A stretch of 64,000 nucleotides of DNA, from positions 44,467,570 through 44,531,569 of the forward strand of contig OX579634.1 of assembly GCA_951230915.1 (NCBI GenBank). Direction: 5' to 3'. Shown piece after piece: positions 31,757-43,494 of this stretch. A program made the position numbers and the translations under genes. Below the pieces are notes generated by a model. That model searched no databases. It saw only the letters and a program-made list of their open reading frames with translations, and had not been told where the DNA came from. This DNA comes from Antitrichia curtipendula. Lineage: Eukaryota > Streptophyta > Bryopsida > Hypnales > Leucodontaceae. Positions within the stretch are counted from its first letter, which is position 1. The number at the start of each line of letters is the position of its first letter.

Positions 31757-34480
31757 ATGGCCGCAGCTCGCGGATTATCCCGCTCGGCTTTGCGAGGTCT
31801 AAGAACACCCCCTTCATCATGTATTCGCGCGATGAGCGAGAAGGCGACCTCCGGCCCGCAAGCCTCCTCCCCCCCTCCCCCCTCCCCCCCCCTCCTCCCA
31901 CTGAAAAGACGCACTTCGGCAACCTCACGGACGCCGACCGCATCTTCACCAACCTCTACGGCATCCACGACCCTTTCCTCCAGGGCGCCAAGAAGCGCGG
32001 GGACTGGCACCGCACGAAGGATCTGGTGCTTAAGGGGACCGACTGGATCGTGAACGAGATGAAGAAGTCGGGGTTACGAGGACGGGGAGGAGCGGGATTT
32101 CCGTCTGGGTTGAAGTGGTCGTTCATGCCGAAAGTGTCGGATGGACGCCCGTCGTATTTGGTGGTGAATGCGGATGAGAGTGAGCCGGGGACGTGTAAGG
32201 ATCGGGAGATCATGAGGCATGACCCGCACAAGCTGCTGGAGGGGTGCTTGATTGCAGGGGTGGGCATGCGGGCGAGGGCGGCGTATATTTATATAAGGGG
32301 AGAGTATGTCAATGAGAGGCTGAATTTGGAGAGAGCGCTGCGGGAATGTTACAAGGAAGGTAAATTCGGGGGGGATTTGGATTTGATGTTCAGCTCGCGT
32401 TTGGAACCCTAATTTGAGGCTTGATCGTCCGGGGGTGGACGTTAGGTGGAAGCACTGCTGATGTGGTGAAGTTGTGAGCGGTGAATTCGAGGACCTGCAT
32501 TAACTTTAAGTAGTAGAGTTTTGAGGAATTAGAGTTTGAGAGATTATATAGTGTTATCTATATTTGAGGAGAGTATGTCAATGAGCGGTTGGATTTGCAA
32601 ATGTCCTTCGTGAATGCTGCAAGAAAAGGTCAATTCAAGTTGATTTGAGTTTGACTGGCAGTCGAAACCCTAATTTTGAGATATGATCGACTGGTGCTTC
32701 AGATGGAAGTACTGCTGATGTGATGAATGTGTTCCTGGTAGTGATTTCGAGGGGGGTTTAGCGTCTTTCTGTAGTAAAGAATGAAGTATTAACCTCTAAC
32801 GATGGAGAAGCCCAAATTGAGCTCTGCAATGATTCTGGTGATCTAGAATTTTGGCCCCGTCTGAGCTATATCTTTCAGAATACGATCAGTCGAATTGGTC
32901 ATTTTAATACCATGAATCCTTGGTCTCCTAGGGTTTAATGATACAGAATCTGGGGAAATGAGTGACGCCTTCTTGCCAGGCGACATCATTCGTCTGACAA
33001 ACGGAGTCTTCTCCTTCCACAAGAATCTGAGAATCTGAGAGACGGTAGTAGTATCGTCGGGTTGAGATTTTTGGGGAACGCAATTAGGGTTTTATTAATC
33101 GGCTTCCAATTTGTATGACGTTATCAGGTTTCTTCGGGAAGAATGCGTGTGGATCCGGGTACGATTTTGATGTGTACATTCATTACGGAGCCGGTGCATA
33201 TATTTGTGGTGAAGAGACCGCCCTTCTGGAGAGTCTGGAGGGGAAGCAAGGCAAGCCACGTCTGAAACCTCCATTTCCTGCTAATGCCGGTCTTTACGGC
33301 TGCCCAACCACTGTGACCAACGTGGAGACCGTTGCTGTGTCGCCGACAATTCTGCGAAGGGGGCCTGAATGGTTTGCGAGTTTTGGGAGAAAGAACAACT
33401 CAGGGACGAAGCTCTTTTGTGTCTCTGGGCATGTGAACAAGCCGTGCACAGTGGAAGAGGAAATGAGTATTCCATTGAAGGAGCTTATTGAACGACATTG
33501 TGGAGGCGTGAGGGGAGGATGGGACAATCTCTTGGCTGTCATCCCTGGAGGATCGTCTGTGCCTCTTCTTCCCAAGAGCATATGTGATGATGTCATCATG
33601 GATTTTGATGCCTTGAAGGCCGTTCAATCAGGTCAGTTCCCGCTTTAGAACAAGCATCCTCTATGGTCCCTTCTCTGTGGATATCATACTGGTGTAGACG
33701 TTAGAGTAACTTCTGTTTGGACATTTGTGCATATTACTTAAGGATTGGTTTTTGATGTTTGGCAAGGATGAATTCATGGAGAATTGCATGCGTGCCATTA
33801 CTGCTATTTATGAAAGTGATGATGATCCCTGTTGTTTTAGACATTCACAGTTTCGACTTCTCGTAATTGATTAACCCTCTCGAATGTTTGTGATTGAATT
33901 ATAGGTCTTGGTACTGCTGCTGTGATTGTGATGGACAAATCTACTGATGTTGTGGATGCTATTGCTCGCCTGGCCTACTTCTACAAACATGAAAGTTGTG
34001 GACAGTGCACTCCTTGCCGAGAGGGCTCTCCCTGGTTGTGGACTATGATGGAGAGATTGAAGGTTGGAAATGCAAAGCTGGAAGAAATCGACATGTTGCA
34101 GGTAATTATTCCTTCTGTATTCTCATATATGTGCTTCGGGTTTAAGGAGGAGAATGATTACAGGTTTCTTTATTTTCCTCATCGTCACTGTAAACTTAAT
34201 CAATGTGAGTTAAATAGTGAATCATGCTACCTCTACCCTGTCCATGTTGAGTTACTATTTGAAAGAATTAACCTAATGGAATCCTTGCTGTGGTTTTAAA
34301 TAAAATAAAACAAAACAGGAAATCACAAAGCAGATTGAGGGTCACACGATTTGCGCATTGGGAGATGCTGCTGCATGGCCTGTGCAAGGCTTAATCCGAC
34401 ATTTTAGACCAGAGCTTGAACGCCGGATATTGGAGCGAGCGGCACAGGAGAATGAAGGCTTGAGAGTAGCTCATGGTTGA
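31757..34480 (+). CDS. CI51: NADH dehydrogenase (complex I) 51 kDa flavoprotein subunit, with a frame break in exon 1
   Basis: Exons 31757-32359, 33128-33631, 33905-34101 and 34319-34480; GT-AG introns. The protein is part of the NADH-oxidising head of mitochondrial complex I and binds FMN and NADH. An Arg-rich presequence ([16 protein letters not shown]) lies in one frame and the mature protein in another. The break falls in the C-rich tract near 31865-31899, and one extra base there would give 488 codons in register. Visible motifs: [13 protein letters not shown] (FMN/NADH), [31 protein letters not shown], and the 4Fe-4S cysteines CGQCTPC (about 401, 404, 407) with the fourth in HTICALGD (about 447), at the normal spacing. 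A start at 31819 would keep frame but lose the presequence. Confidence 0.92.
32285..32730 (+). repeat. tandem duplication of an exon-1/intron-1 segment inside intron 1
   Basis: The end of exon 1 and the start of intron 1 (about 32285-32470) are repeated in degenerate form at about 32560-32730. Shared blocks are GAGAGTATGTCAATGAG, TTTGAGGCTTGATCG against TTTTGAGATATGATCG, and GGAAG-ACTGCTGATGTG. The second copy no longer encodes the exon and has a different donor region (AAAGGTCAATTC). Confidence 0.75.
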
Positions 34481-35067
34481 GGGGTTTAAATTTTTTGAGG
34501 AGCACCAAGTGGTCAAGAAAAAGGCAGTTATGGTCCTCAAGGAATTGCTGCGCGAAGAAGGTTCATTATCAACAAACTCCCATCATACTGATGATCTTTC
34601 TGCTTTGTTCAATAGTCTTCTGTACTGCCTATTGGTCAGTCATTCACAGCAACATATTAACGTAGCCATTCAAATGAGAACCCTAGATATGGTGCTCACA
34701 GCTGGGGACAGTAATAGATCTTGATCATCGGTATCATAGGAAATGATAAGAAATGTAATTCAGTACTGCCGCTGGTGTGTGTTGATGCTAAATCCCATTG
34801 GTTGTGTAAACCTTTATGGGAACTTAAAGAAATAACTCCATTTCTCATTAGAATTGGCGTATTGTAGCCCAAATGGGTACATATCGACTAAGGATGTAGA
34901 CTGCGTATGCACCTGTTTAGGTGTTTGATTTTAGGTTATTTACCAATTAAACTTTTGAACCTCCTTAATTTTTGTATTTCGTTCTAAATAACGCATTCTT
35001 TGGTATTTCGGAATCTTCTTTCATTTGCTTACAAGAAAATTTGACCACTTTCATAATGAGAATTATG
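34481..35067. other. 3' UTR of the complex I gene and flank
   Basis: The proximal part to about 34870 is probably the 3' UTR. Two short frames at 34473-34724 overlap the stop region and are unlikely to be coding. No other gene seen before the TTAA element. Confidence 0.4.
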
Positions 35068-35071
35068 TTAA

Positions 35072-36015
35072 CCTCTAAAGGACCAGGTTTTTTTTCTAGG
35101 GAGACATTCAAAAAACTGCGACTTTTTGATATGTTATTAAAAAAAGGAAATCGAAACTTTTTTTTTGGAACTTCAACCGTACAAAACTGAAGTAAATTAT
35201 TTTACCAAAGCGTAGTAAAAATTTCAGCCCTTTTCACCGCGTGGATTAAAAGATTATAGCATTTGAAGTGAGAAAAAAACCTTTTTTCCAATCCTGCGAA
35301 ACAGGGTCAGCAGACTTCGGGCTCATTTGGAGTAAAATTTTTGTTCTACACAAACATGAGATTTTTGACCATTCATAAGTATATGATATTAGGTTTGCTC
35401 ACAAAAAAATTTAGAAGAAAATATAGAGTCTTGCTTATTCTAAATCACCCTACAATGCAAGGAGGTTTAATGAATTGGCAATACACTAGTCATTTTTTTG
35501 TGCAATGAGAAAATATTTTATTTGAAATCCAAACGGTGAAAAATTAGAGACTAACATTTGGAATATTTGGCAAAATTTTCAAGAATTTTGACTTCACCAA
35601 TTGCAAGATAATAGGGTTTGAAGTTAGAAGAAAATGTTTTTTTTTGGAACTATCCCAATATAGCTAACAAAGTTTGACTCCTTGTAGAATATGATTGGAC
35701 AACTAAAATTTATAATTTTTTAGACAATTGTATGCCATATTTTATTAGTTACATACATGCCAAATTTCAAAACTTGATGATCTTTTTTGCAAAAGATTCT
35801 CTAAAGATTCTCAAATTGCCCAAGCTGCCCCAAAAGTTTAGGGCAATATAACTTTTGATCCGGGCACCCGATCGGAAAAAAATTATTTTTTCACGAAGGA
35901 AGTACATGTTTACACATTGTGTCCAAATTTCATGAACATCCAACTAAAAGTGACTTTGTAGGAACCTACCTGAGATTTCTTGCGTACGTTGAACGGACAC
36001 TTGGTCCTTTAGGGA
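35072..36015. mobile_element. TTAA-family element, long form, 944 bp
   Basis: TTAA at 35068-35071 and 36016-36019 flanks ends CCTCTAAAGGACC and GGTCCTTTAGGGA, which are complementary with one mismatch in the first 13 bases. The interior shows family blocks in diverged form (TTTCACCGCGTGGATT near 35229). Confidence 0.75.
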
Positions 36016-36236
36016 TTAAGGTTAAATATCTCTATTTTTAGTATTGAAGTTACGAAGCATACACGACATAATCTCGTGAAGACTCTATGCTGGTCTTGAA
36101 AGTTTTGCTTGTGTGGTGAAGACTTATTTCTTAGCCACCAAATTGTTCAGCTTTTGGCACTGTTGATGCGGGAATTTCTTCAAAAATCATGGTCATTTGA
36201 AATCATCACCAATAAATCTGAAAATTTTATGACTTA

Positions 36237-36313
36237 CAGAAGACATGTGATTCTATCTATGAAAAGTAAACTAACAGAAGACATGTGATTTTATCTATGA
36301 AAAATAAACTAAA
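36237..36313. repeat. two-copy tandem repeat, about 39 bp
   Basis: ACAGAAGACATGTGATT and the following bases to TAAACTAA occur twice in a row with three or four differences. Isolated in AT-rich DNA. Confidence 0.7.
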
Positions 36314-36817
36314 GTAATTATCACTCACATTTTGGTGCAATACAGAGGAAACAAAGGAATGGATATTGAGGAAGATTATATGTTCTATCCTTCTCGAGAT
36401 AATTATCACTTATGTTTCAAATTTGTTGTAAAAAGAAATGTAGGGTTCAAAGTAGTAGGCTCATATTGAAAGTTGTTGAGGTTTTGTTCCATGCCCATTA
36501 TTTAGTTGTTGGGCCCATATCCCATGCTTGCATTGTAAATGTTCTTACAAAATTAGTCACTTATAGGAATTGGAATGGTAAAAGTCATATTTTAGGCTAC
36601 ATTAATTTGTCTATTTTACGAAAGTGTGACTTTGATAAATTAGTGTTGCATGCACTAATAGGACAAGTAAAAATAGTCTCTCCTTAAACTATTGAGTTTT
36701 CTATCTATTATTGGAAAGACGACCAAAAAATCATTTTCACAAGGATTTAACTCTTGAATGGTCTTTAAGATTAACTTGGCTCTAGAAATGTGTGCAATCT
36801 CAATTGCACCTACTTAA

Positions 36818-38781
36818 CCCCTAAAGAGCCCTTAAGGATCCTCTTCCAAAATTAACTCTAAATTGTTGTTTCTAAAGATCAATAATAGAAAGTTTTTTTC
36901 AATCATTTTTCAAAAATTGGATTATAATATCTTATTCATAACTATCAAGTTAGCAAACTGTCCAATTTACAAAGACTTTGACAATATGTATTTTGAAAAA
37001 TTTGCAATCAAATTTCAATTTTTGATAAAATACAATTTATTTTTTAGTCTGTATGACATTGAAGGGGGGAGGGGTACACTTCTCAAAATTTTGCAAATGA
37101 AAAGTTTTAATTTTTTGATCAAAATCAATAATGAATAATTGAGTACATGCATGCAAATTTTCACAAGCATTGGAGCAATGGAAAATTGCTTACAAAACCT
37201 TGAAATTAATGGAGGTACATTAGGAAAACAAGAATTCCACTTGACCAAGTCTATCAACTACTTGCTCCAATCAATCGACTCTTACCTGCTTGCATTATAT
37301 AATAAAATATTATATCATGGGATGACCTTTCATAGGCTATAGGCCAATAGATCTCTCCTAAGACAAATTGTACCCCTGATCTCTCATAGGCCGTTAGGTC
37401 TCTCCTAAGATATACCATAGTAAACAAACTACAATGAGCATGTGCTTCAGTTTCAAAAAATCACCAGAGATGAAGTTTTTTTCCAAATCAAAAGTTTCTT
37501 TTGGGCTATCAAAAGGTACCTTTTCAAACTACATGGAAAAATAAATAAATAAATAAAAAATAAGTTTAGGCATCTTATCAAAGAGGGATAGCAATCAAAA
37601 AATTGTCTCATGTGTGTTTAGGTGTTAAATGTTGTATTGATGAAATTGTTCCACTATTAGATTGATGGCATTCATATCCGTATTTTAGGTTAAGTTGTTT
37701 GTTTTCTTTGTTTTCTTTGTTACAGTGAAATCTATGAGACTTTGCATCCCATGGTCGCATTCTTGGTACTGTCAAAAAACTCTTTGCGAGGAAGGGTGGA
37801 CAGGCTATGTTTTGTGGTATTTTGACCCACGTTGTGAGACTAAATTCTAAAGTGTTTATAAATTAAAAATTAGAAAATACTTTTATTTTTATTGAAAGAG
37901 ATTAAGGAGAGCCTAACATTCCAATGATTGTAGTAACAACACAAGGCATACTAGTTGATACCTTAACTGGTAACTATCCAATCGACCATACATGGTCAGT
38001 CTAAAATTTTAGGCTCATTTTGGTGTGGGCAGCTAAATTCCTTTGACTATTCTAAAATTTTATATAGGCAATTTTGAAGGTTAACTATCGGAATCTTTCA
38101 TTTTTCACTGAAAAAGGTAAATATTTGATTTTTGAGAGGTCCTCAAACACATATATGTACCATTAATGAAGAGTAAAGCTTGCAAATTTTACTTCATTTC
38201 CTAGCATTGAGCAAAGTTTGCCAAATTCACTTGATTTGAGATTTTTTAAATTACACATATCCATTTGCTTTGAAAATAGTTCCAATGGAAAGAGTAAGTG
38301 TTTCCATGATTTTCACCTTTGCAAATTTAAACATGCAAGTGTTGAATTGGAGTTATTTGCAATTTTTACTTATAAAAAATAATTGCATTTCAACATTTGC
38401 AAGGTGGATTGTGTAATGAATTTGATAGCTCTTCATTTGAACTTAAGATTTTTAGAAATGCATTTTAGTGTGCTAACACAATTACTAGTTGTTCATGTGA
38501 CCTCCAATCCCCCAAAAAATTTATATGTAAATTTCTCAAACATTGTAGGAAAAATTAACATACCAAAAAGAGAATAAATATATTTCTCTTGTTATAATAT
38601 CACAAATCCTATGCAATTTCACACTCCAAATTGGAATACACACTAATAAGCAAGCTTTTTAAACATCCATAAGATTAGATTTTGAAATAAAGAACAATGT
38701 GCTTCATTATAGATAACTATTAGACCATGTTCTTTTTTCATAAGAAAAACGAACACTTCAAAAGGCTTGAGCATTTAGGGG
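36818..38781 (+). repeat. possible long TTAA-family element or two separate ends
   Basis: TTAA (36814-36817) followed by CCCCTAAAGAGCCC is a good left end. The next compatible right end is ATTTAGGGG at 38773-38781, followed by TTAG. If these belong together the element is about 2 kb, twice the usual long form, and includes a copy of the 250-bp unit at 37685-37975. It may equally be two unrelated end fragments. No coding frame of note. Confidence 0.35.
37685..37975 (+). repeat. isolated unit of the 250-bp tandem repeat
   Basis: Resembles the three tandem units at 39480-40222: TTGTTTG, TGAAATCT, CATTCTTGGTACTGT, TTTGCGAGGAAGG, then a CATACTAGTTGATACCTTAA close. About 1.5 kb of other sequence, including a TTAA element, separates it from the array. 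Confidence 0.6.
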
Positions 38782-38785
38782 TTAG

Positions 38786-39475
38786 CCCTTAAAGTCCCAA
38801 GGCCTTTTTTCCAACAAAAAACACTCAAAATTGCTATTTCTATTGCAAAGAGAAAAAACCATTGAAAATTATTTTGTTACCATAGGATTTTGCATTAGAT
38901 TAGTATAAGAATGCGTAGAAGAAATTTCATAAACTTGTCCATGTAGATTGCAAGATATTTGCATTTAAAGTGAAAAAATAAATTTTTTTACACCTTGCTT
39001 GACCAGATTATTTGGTTTTAAATATTTTTAGCTTAAAACTTTTGCACTATTTATTTTTATTTTGAATATTTTAAAAAATGCATTTAAAAATGAATTCTAT
39101 AAATTATTTTTCTAAGAAGATGCTTAAATTGCCCAATAAACAAGATTGTCCATAATTTTCTCATCACTAGTCCAAATATAATTAATCAAAGCTTCAGATA
39201 TAGAAAAAAATAAAAATTTTGAGAAAAGATATTAAAACTAAAAAAATTCAATTTTTTGTGATTTTTTTTGGATTGCCCCTTGAGTTGCTTTTTGGCTGAA
39301 GGTGGCATAACTTTTGCTCTTGGATACAAATTGAAAAAAAAATTATATTTCCAGAAAGATAATCTAATTTTTTATTTTTTTTTTAAGTTCAAAAAATCAT
39401 GTCAAAAGTTGAAATCACACAACCCTATCCAAAATTCCATGAGTTCCTTGTAGGAACTTTGGGACTTTTTAGGGG
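38786..39475 (+). mobile_element. TTAA-family element, about 690 bp
   Basis: Left end CCCTTAAAGTCCCAAGGCC after TTAG (38782-38785). Right end GGGACTTTTTAGGGG before TTAA (39476-39479). The interior keeps CCATAGGATTTTGCATTAGA, ATTAGTATAAGAATGCG and GTAGAAGAAATTTCAT intact. Directly upstream is another right-end-like ATTTAGGGG, so two ends may share one target site. Confidence 0.7.
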
Positions 39476-39479
39476 TTAA

Positions 39480-40222
39480 ATGAAGTTATTTGTTTTGTTT
39501 GTTATGGTGAGATCTCTAGATCTGTCTCTTAGTCACATTCTTGGTGCCGTAGAAAAGCCCTCAACAAGGAGGGGTGCAAAGACTTTGTTTCATGGTGTTT
39601 AGATTGACAACTAAAAGTATATTGAATTTTGAAGTTTATATGAATTAAAAAATTAGAATATAATTTTTATTTTTCTTATATTATATTGTGGCAATGTTAC
39701 ATGGCATACAAGTCCATACCTTAAGTTAGGCTATTTCTTCTTTTTTCTTTTGTTTGTTTGTTATGGTGAAATCTCTAGAACGGTATGTCCTCCAATCACA
39801 TTCTTGGTACTATTAAAAAGCTATTTATGAAAAAGGGTACATAGATTTTGTTTCATGGCGTTTGGAACTACAAAGTGAAAGTTATTGAATTTTGAAGTTT
39901 TTATGAATGAAAAAGTTAGAAAATTACTTTAATTTTGATTTTGATTGTGGCAACAGCATAGGGCACACTAATCCATACCTTAAATTAGACTCTTTATTTT
40001 CTTGTTTGTTACGTTGAGATCTCCTGTACCGTATGTCCCCCGGTTATATTTTTGGTATTGTTGGAAAGTTCTTTGCGAGGAAGGATGCACAAACTTTGTT
40101 TTGTAGGATTTGGATCTATGATGTGAAAATTATAGATTTTTAAAAGTATTTTTGGTTTAAATTTTTTATAAAATTACTTATACTTTTATTTTGGTTGTGG
40201 CAACAGCGTAGGGCAACTAGTT
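39480..40222 (+). repeat. three tandem units of about 250 bp
   Basis: Units at about 39480-39718, 39719-39980 and 39981-40222. Each holds TTTGTTTGTTATGGTGA (or a near copy), ATCTC, a CATTCTTGG or TATTTTTGG block, AGGATGCA/AGGGTACA, TTTTGTTTCATGG, TGAATTTTGAAGTTT and a GTGGCAA...CATACC close. Divergence between units is high, so the array is old. Confidence 0.7.
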
Positions 40223-41159
40223 CTCTATTAGAACTTAAAGTGATATGATATGACTTTTGATATAGCTAACATGTTTTTTGTGAATTAGAGGATGGATACA
40301 ATATAAGGTGCCTTGATTAGATTCATCTTACAAGCAATTTGGTGCCAGAGGACTACCTAATACACAAGTCACAACAATAGTTGGAAGTAGTTGAGAGATA
40401 GGTATATGTAGGGTTGAATAGCTAGGTCCATTGTGATTGACTAAGACAATAAAAGGGGAATAGGTTTGAAATGGTTGAAACAATACCATTTTTTATTCAT
40501 TATTCCATTATTGGATCCAACTCCAAGGAATCACAATTATCTCCTTACATGCCTAAGGGAGAAAACATTGATTATATCCAAGGAGTGTTTGCTTTCTCTA
40601 CAATGAATACATAGCATATTTTAGATATTTCAAGGTGAGAGCATTGATAAATTTCCAACAATTTAGAGGTCATTGATCTCAAAAATCTAAAAGCAATAGT
40701 AATATAAGACTCACATGGGTGCAAGTTAGGAATAAAATTGAACTCATTTTAAGCATTCTTATCATAGTTAGTGTGTAGTTGAATTCACCATATATGCATC
40801 TTCCCTTTTTTATCAACCAATTATACATATATGTTTTTAAAGCACGCAATAATGTTTGAAAAATGCACATATTTTTATAGTCTTTGGAATCACTTCCTAC
40901 TACAATAAAATATTCAAATCCATCACACCACTCACAATTTCTTATATTCAAAATCATATCTCACATGTAACCTGTATTTAATCTAAAATCAATGGGCCTA
41001 TACCATAGTGATAAAGCATCATCCATAGACCAAACGAATATCCAAATTACTTTATTCTAACAAAAGTCAGATTTTTGTTTGTACTCATCATGCATGAATA
41101 ATCCATTGCCCCATCCTTGAGCACCTAAGAATTAAACCAATTCTGATATACACCATCTT

Positions 41160-41162
<3 letters not shown>
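40223..41162. other. AT-rich intergenic stretch, nothing recognised
   Basis: Short open frames on both strands show no recognisable product. No element ends found. Confidence 0.35.

Positions 41163-41209
<47 letters not shown>
41163..41209. repeat. (TA)n microsatellite, about 23 units
   Basis: Uninterrupted alternating TA. The frame that reads IYIYIY across it is not a gene. Confidence 0.95.
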
Positions 41210-41212
<3 letters not shown>

Positions 41213-41543
41213 TTATATACAAGCCTTTAGGAGCACTATATTTCACCAAAGGATTTATAACTTCTCTAAGTTCCCGCCCAAAAATTGACAAATGAAATTG
41301 TCTATTATATAGAAATTATCCTACTTCTAGTATATACATTGTCCACAAAGTACATGTCAAAGTACTTAGGAGTTAAGGCAACCAATTGTAAATTGAAGTT
41401 AGATGCTAGCAAAAATTTAATAAGAAATTTTTGACTAGTCAAATCTCATAAAATTATTTTCTTAAAGGATAAATTTAAATTACTCAATATTCTTCTATGA
41501 AACACATTATAGCTCTTAGTGAAGTTGAATTTTTCATAACTAC

Positions 41544-42330
41544 CCCCTAAAGTGCCTGGGAAAAAAAATTAAGCCACCCTCAATCTAAAAAGCAGTTGGA
41601 GGGACAACCCAAAAAAATCACAAATAATTGAATTTTTGTAATTAAATTTTTTTCTCAAAGATCATAATTTTGTTTACATATGAAGCTTTTATTCATTTTA
41701 TTTGAACTATAATGAGAAAACTATAGCAATCTTGTTTTTTGGGCAATCTAAGCATCTTTTTGAAAGAATAACTAATAGAATTCATTTTTGAGTGCAATTT
41801 CTACAAGTTTTCAAAAAAAATTGTTAGGCAAGGTTAAAATTGCTTTCTTGAACAATCTCACCATTAGAATTAGTGTCTTTTATTTCCTTCTTAGAGCTAT
41901 TAATGGTTTAGTCTTCCCTTCAATTCTTACTTCTACTTCCGCTTAACAAATTTTTAATGAGTAAAAATTAAGTATTTTTTTGTTGAATTTTTTTTCCTAG
42001 ATTTTCAACTCAAGTCTTCAATATAAAAAATTAGAAAATAAAAATCAATAGTGCAAAAAATTTAAGTTAAAAAGGTTCAAAGCCACAAAATCTAGTCAAG
42101 AAACTAGGTGTAAAAAAGACTTGTTTTCTTCACTTTAAATACAACTATCTTGCAATTTATGCAGTCAAAGTTTCTGAAATTTATTTCATGCACTTTTATA
42201 CTAGTGTAGTACAAGATCCTATGGTCAGATATGTACAAGAAAATATTTTTTAAATATTTTTGCTCTTTGCAATAGAAATGACAATTTTGAGTGTTTTTTT
42301 TATTGAAAAAAGGCCTTGGGACTTTGGGGG
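41544..42330 (-). mobile_element. TTAA-family element, 787 bp
   Basis: Minus-oriented. The right end CCCCTAAAGTGCC begins at 41544 with a mutated flank. The left end GGCCTTGGGACTTTGGGGG ends at 42330, before TTAA (42331-42334). The interior shows, on the minus strand, CTAGTATAAAAGTGCATG and CATAGGATCTTGTAC. Confidence 0.7.
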
Positions 42331-42679
42331 TTAAGGTTGAAAGTTTGAAATTTATATTAATTTTTGAGGATTTTTTCTTGTAGAAATCAAAATAAATACA
42401 AGAAAATCTACTATAAAAAATGGTGTTTTTCATAGACAAGGGGCAACATGAACAGGGTAATTTACACTATAGCAGAATTTGCATTGCAATGGCCAAAGGC
42501 ATTGAGTAGGGCTTTGGGTAGCCTCTTGCTCTAGGTTCACATAACATTCAATAGCAATGAGCTGCACGACCTTTCCTCCAACAAAATGAAGTAGGATATT
42601 CCACACCCAACATTAGCTACATTACACAAATTGATATTTGTCAGAGAATTGAAGTAAGGCCGTTAGGTCACAATTGTAC

Positions 42680-43060
42680 AGTCGGGTAAGGTAGGATGCT
42701 CTAAAAGCGCCCATTTAAGGGTTGGTCCGTCTTTTGCGTAGGTTTGCATGAATAGAAATATTTTTCGATCATTTTTCAGAGAAAGAAAAATGGATGCCAA
42801 ACTTAACCCAAGTCGTTTCATATTTTTTGAAGCATTTTTGAATTAGTTATAAATTTTCAAAGATTTCAGTTGTAGGTACCTATTTGTGACCCTAGGTCTC
42901 CCAAAATGCGTCCACTTACAACTTCTAAAGTGATTTGAGGAAATTAAGGCCAATGACTGGCTCTTGCAATAAAGAATACTTTTTTGGAGGGTTCAATCAA
43001 TGAATAAAGTGGTCCATTTAAAGACCAACTCATATCTATTTAGTACCATTTTGATGTGCA
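42680..43060 (+). repeat. dispersed repeat, copy 2
   Basis: Aligns with 19060-19440: CCATTTAAGGGTTGGTCC, GAAGCATTTTTGAATTAG, ACCTATTTGTGACCCTAGG and a closing GGTCCATTTAAAGACC. The word GCCCATTTAAGGG at the start is nearly complementary to the close, so the family may have short inverted ends. Confidence 0.65.
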
Positions 43061-43494
43061 TATGGATGTTCCTTACATATCCATGCAATCGAATTAAAAA
43101 AAATCATCACCAATTGTATTCAATAAAATATCATATAAAATAAAATAAATTGACTTAAAAAATTCACTAAAAAATGAAATTTTGCTTTTTTGAAACTGAT
43201 ATTTGATATGCTTGATTGGGATTGGGAAGAATTGAGTGATAATTATGAAAGACAATAAAACTCAATTCTATTCTATATCATGTACAAATTTTTGAATCGC
43301 TCCAAAACGCAATTCGTAAGCTTTCAGTACCCAACTGTACAATGTACACTGAAGTAAGTTCCACTACATTAAAAATGTAGGGACAATCAACGTTCTTTGC
43401 TCATTAAACTCAACGAACCAAACAAATTGCATGCATTGATACAAAAGTCAATAATAATTTGAGTATTAGTGAGAAAAGAAGATATAGATATATA

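Noticed and set aside
32360..32412. Continuation of the complex I exon 1 frame past 32359 to a stop
   Set aside because: It is intron read-through; splicing at 32359/33128 restores the conserved sequence.
41088..41291. Minus-strand frame reading IYIYIY
   Set aside because: It is a translation of the TA microsatellite.
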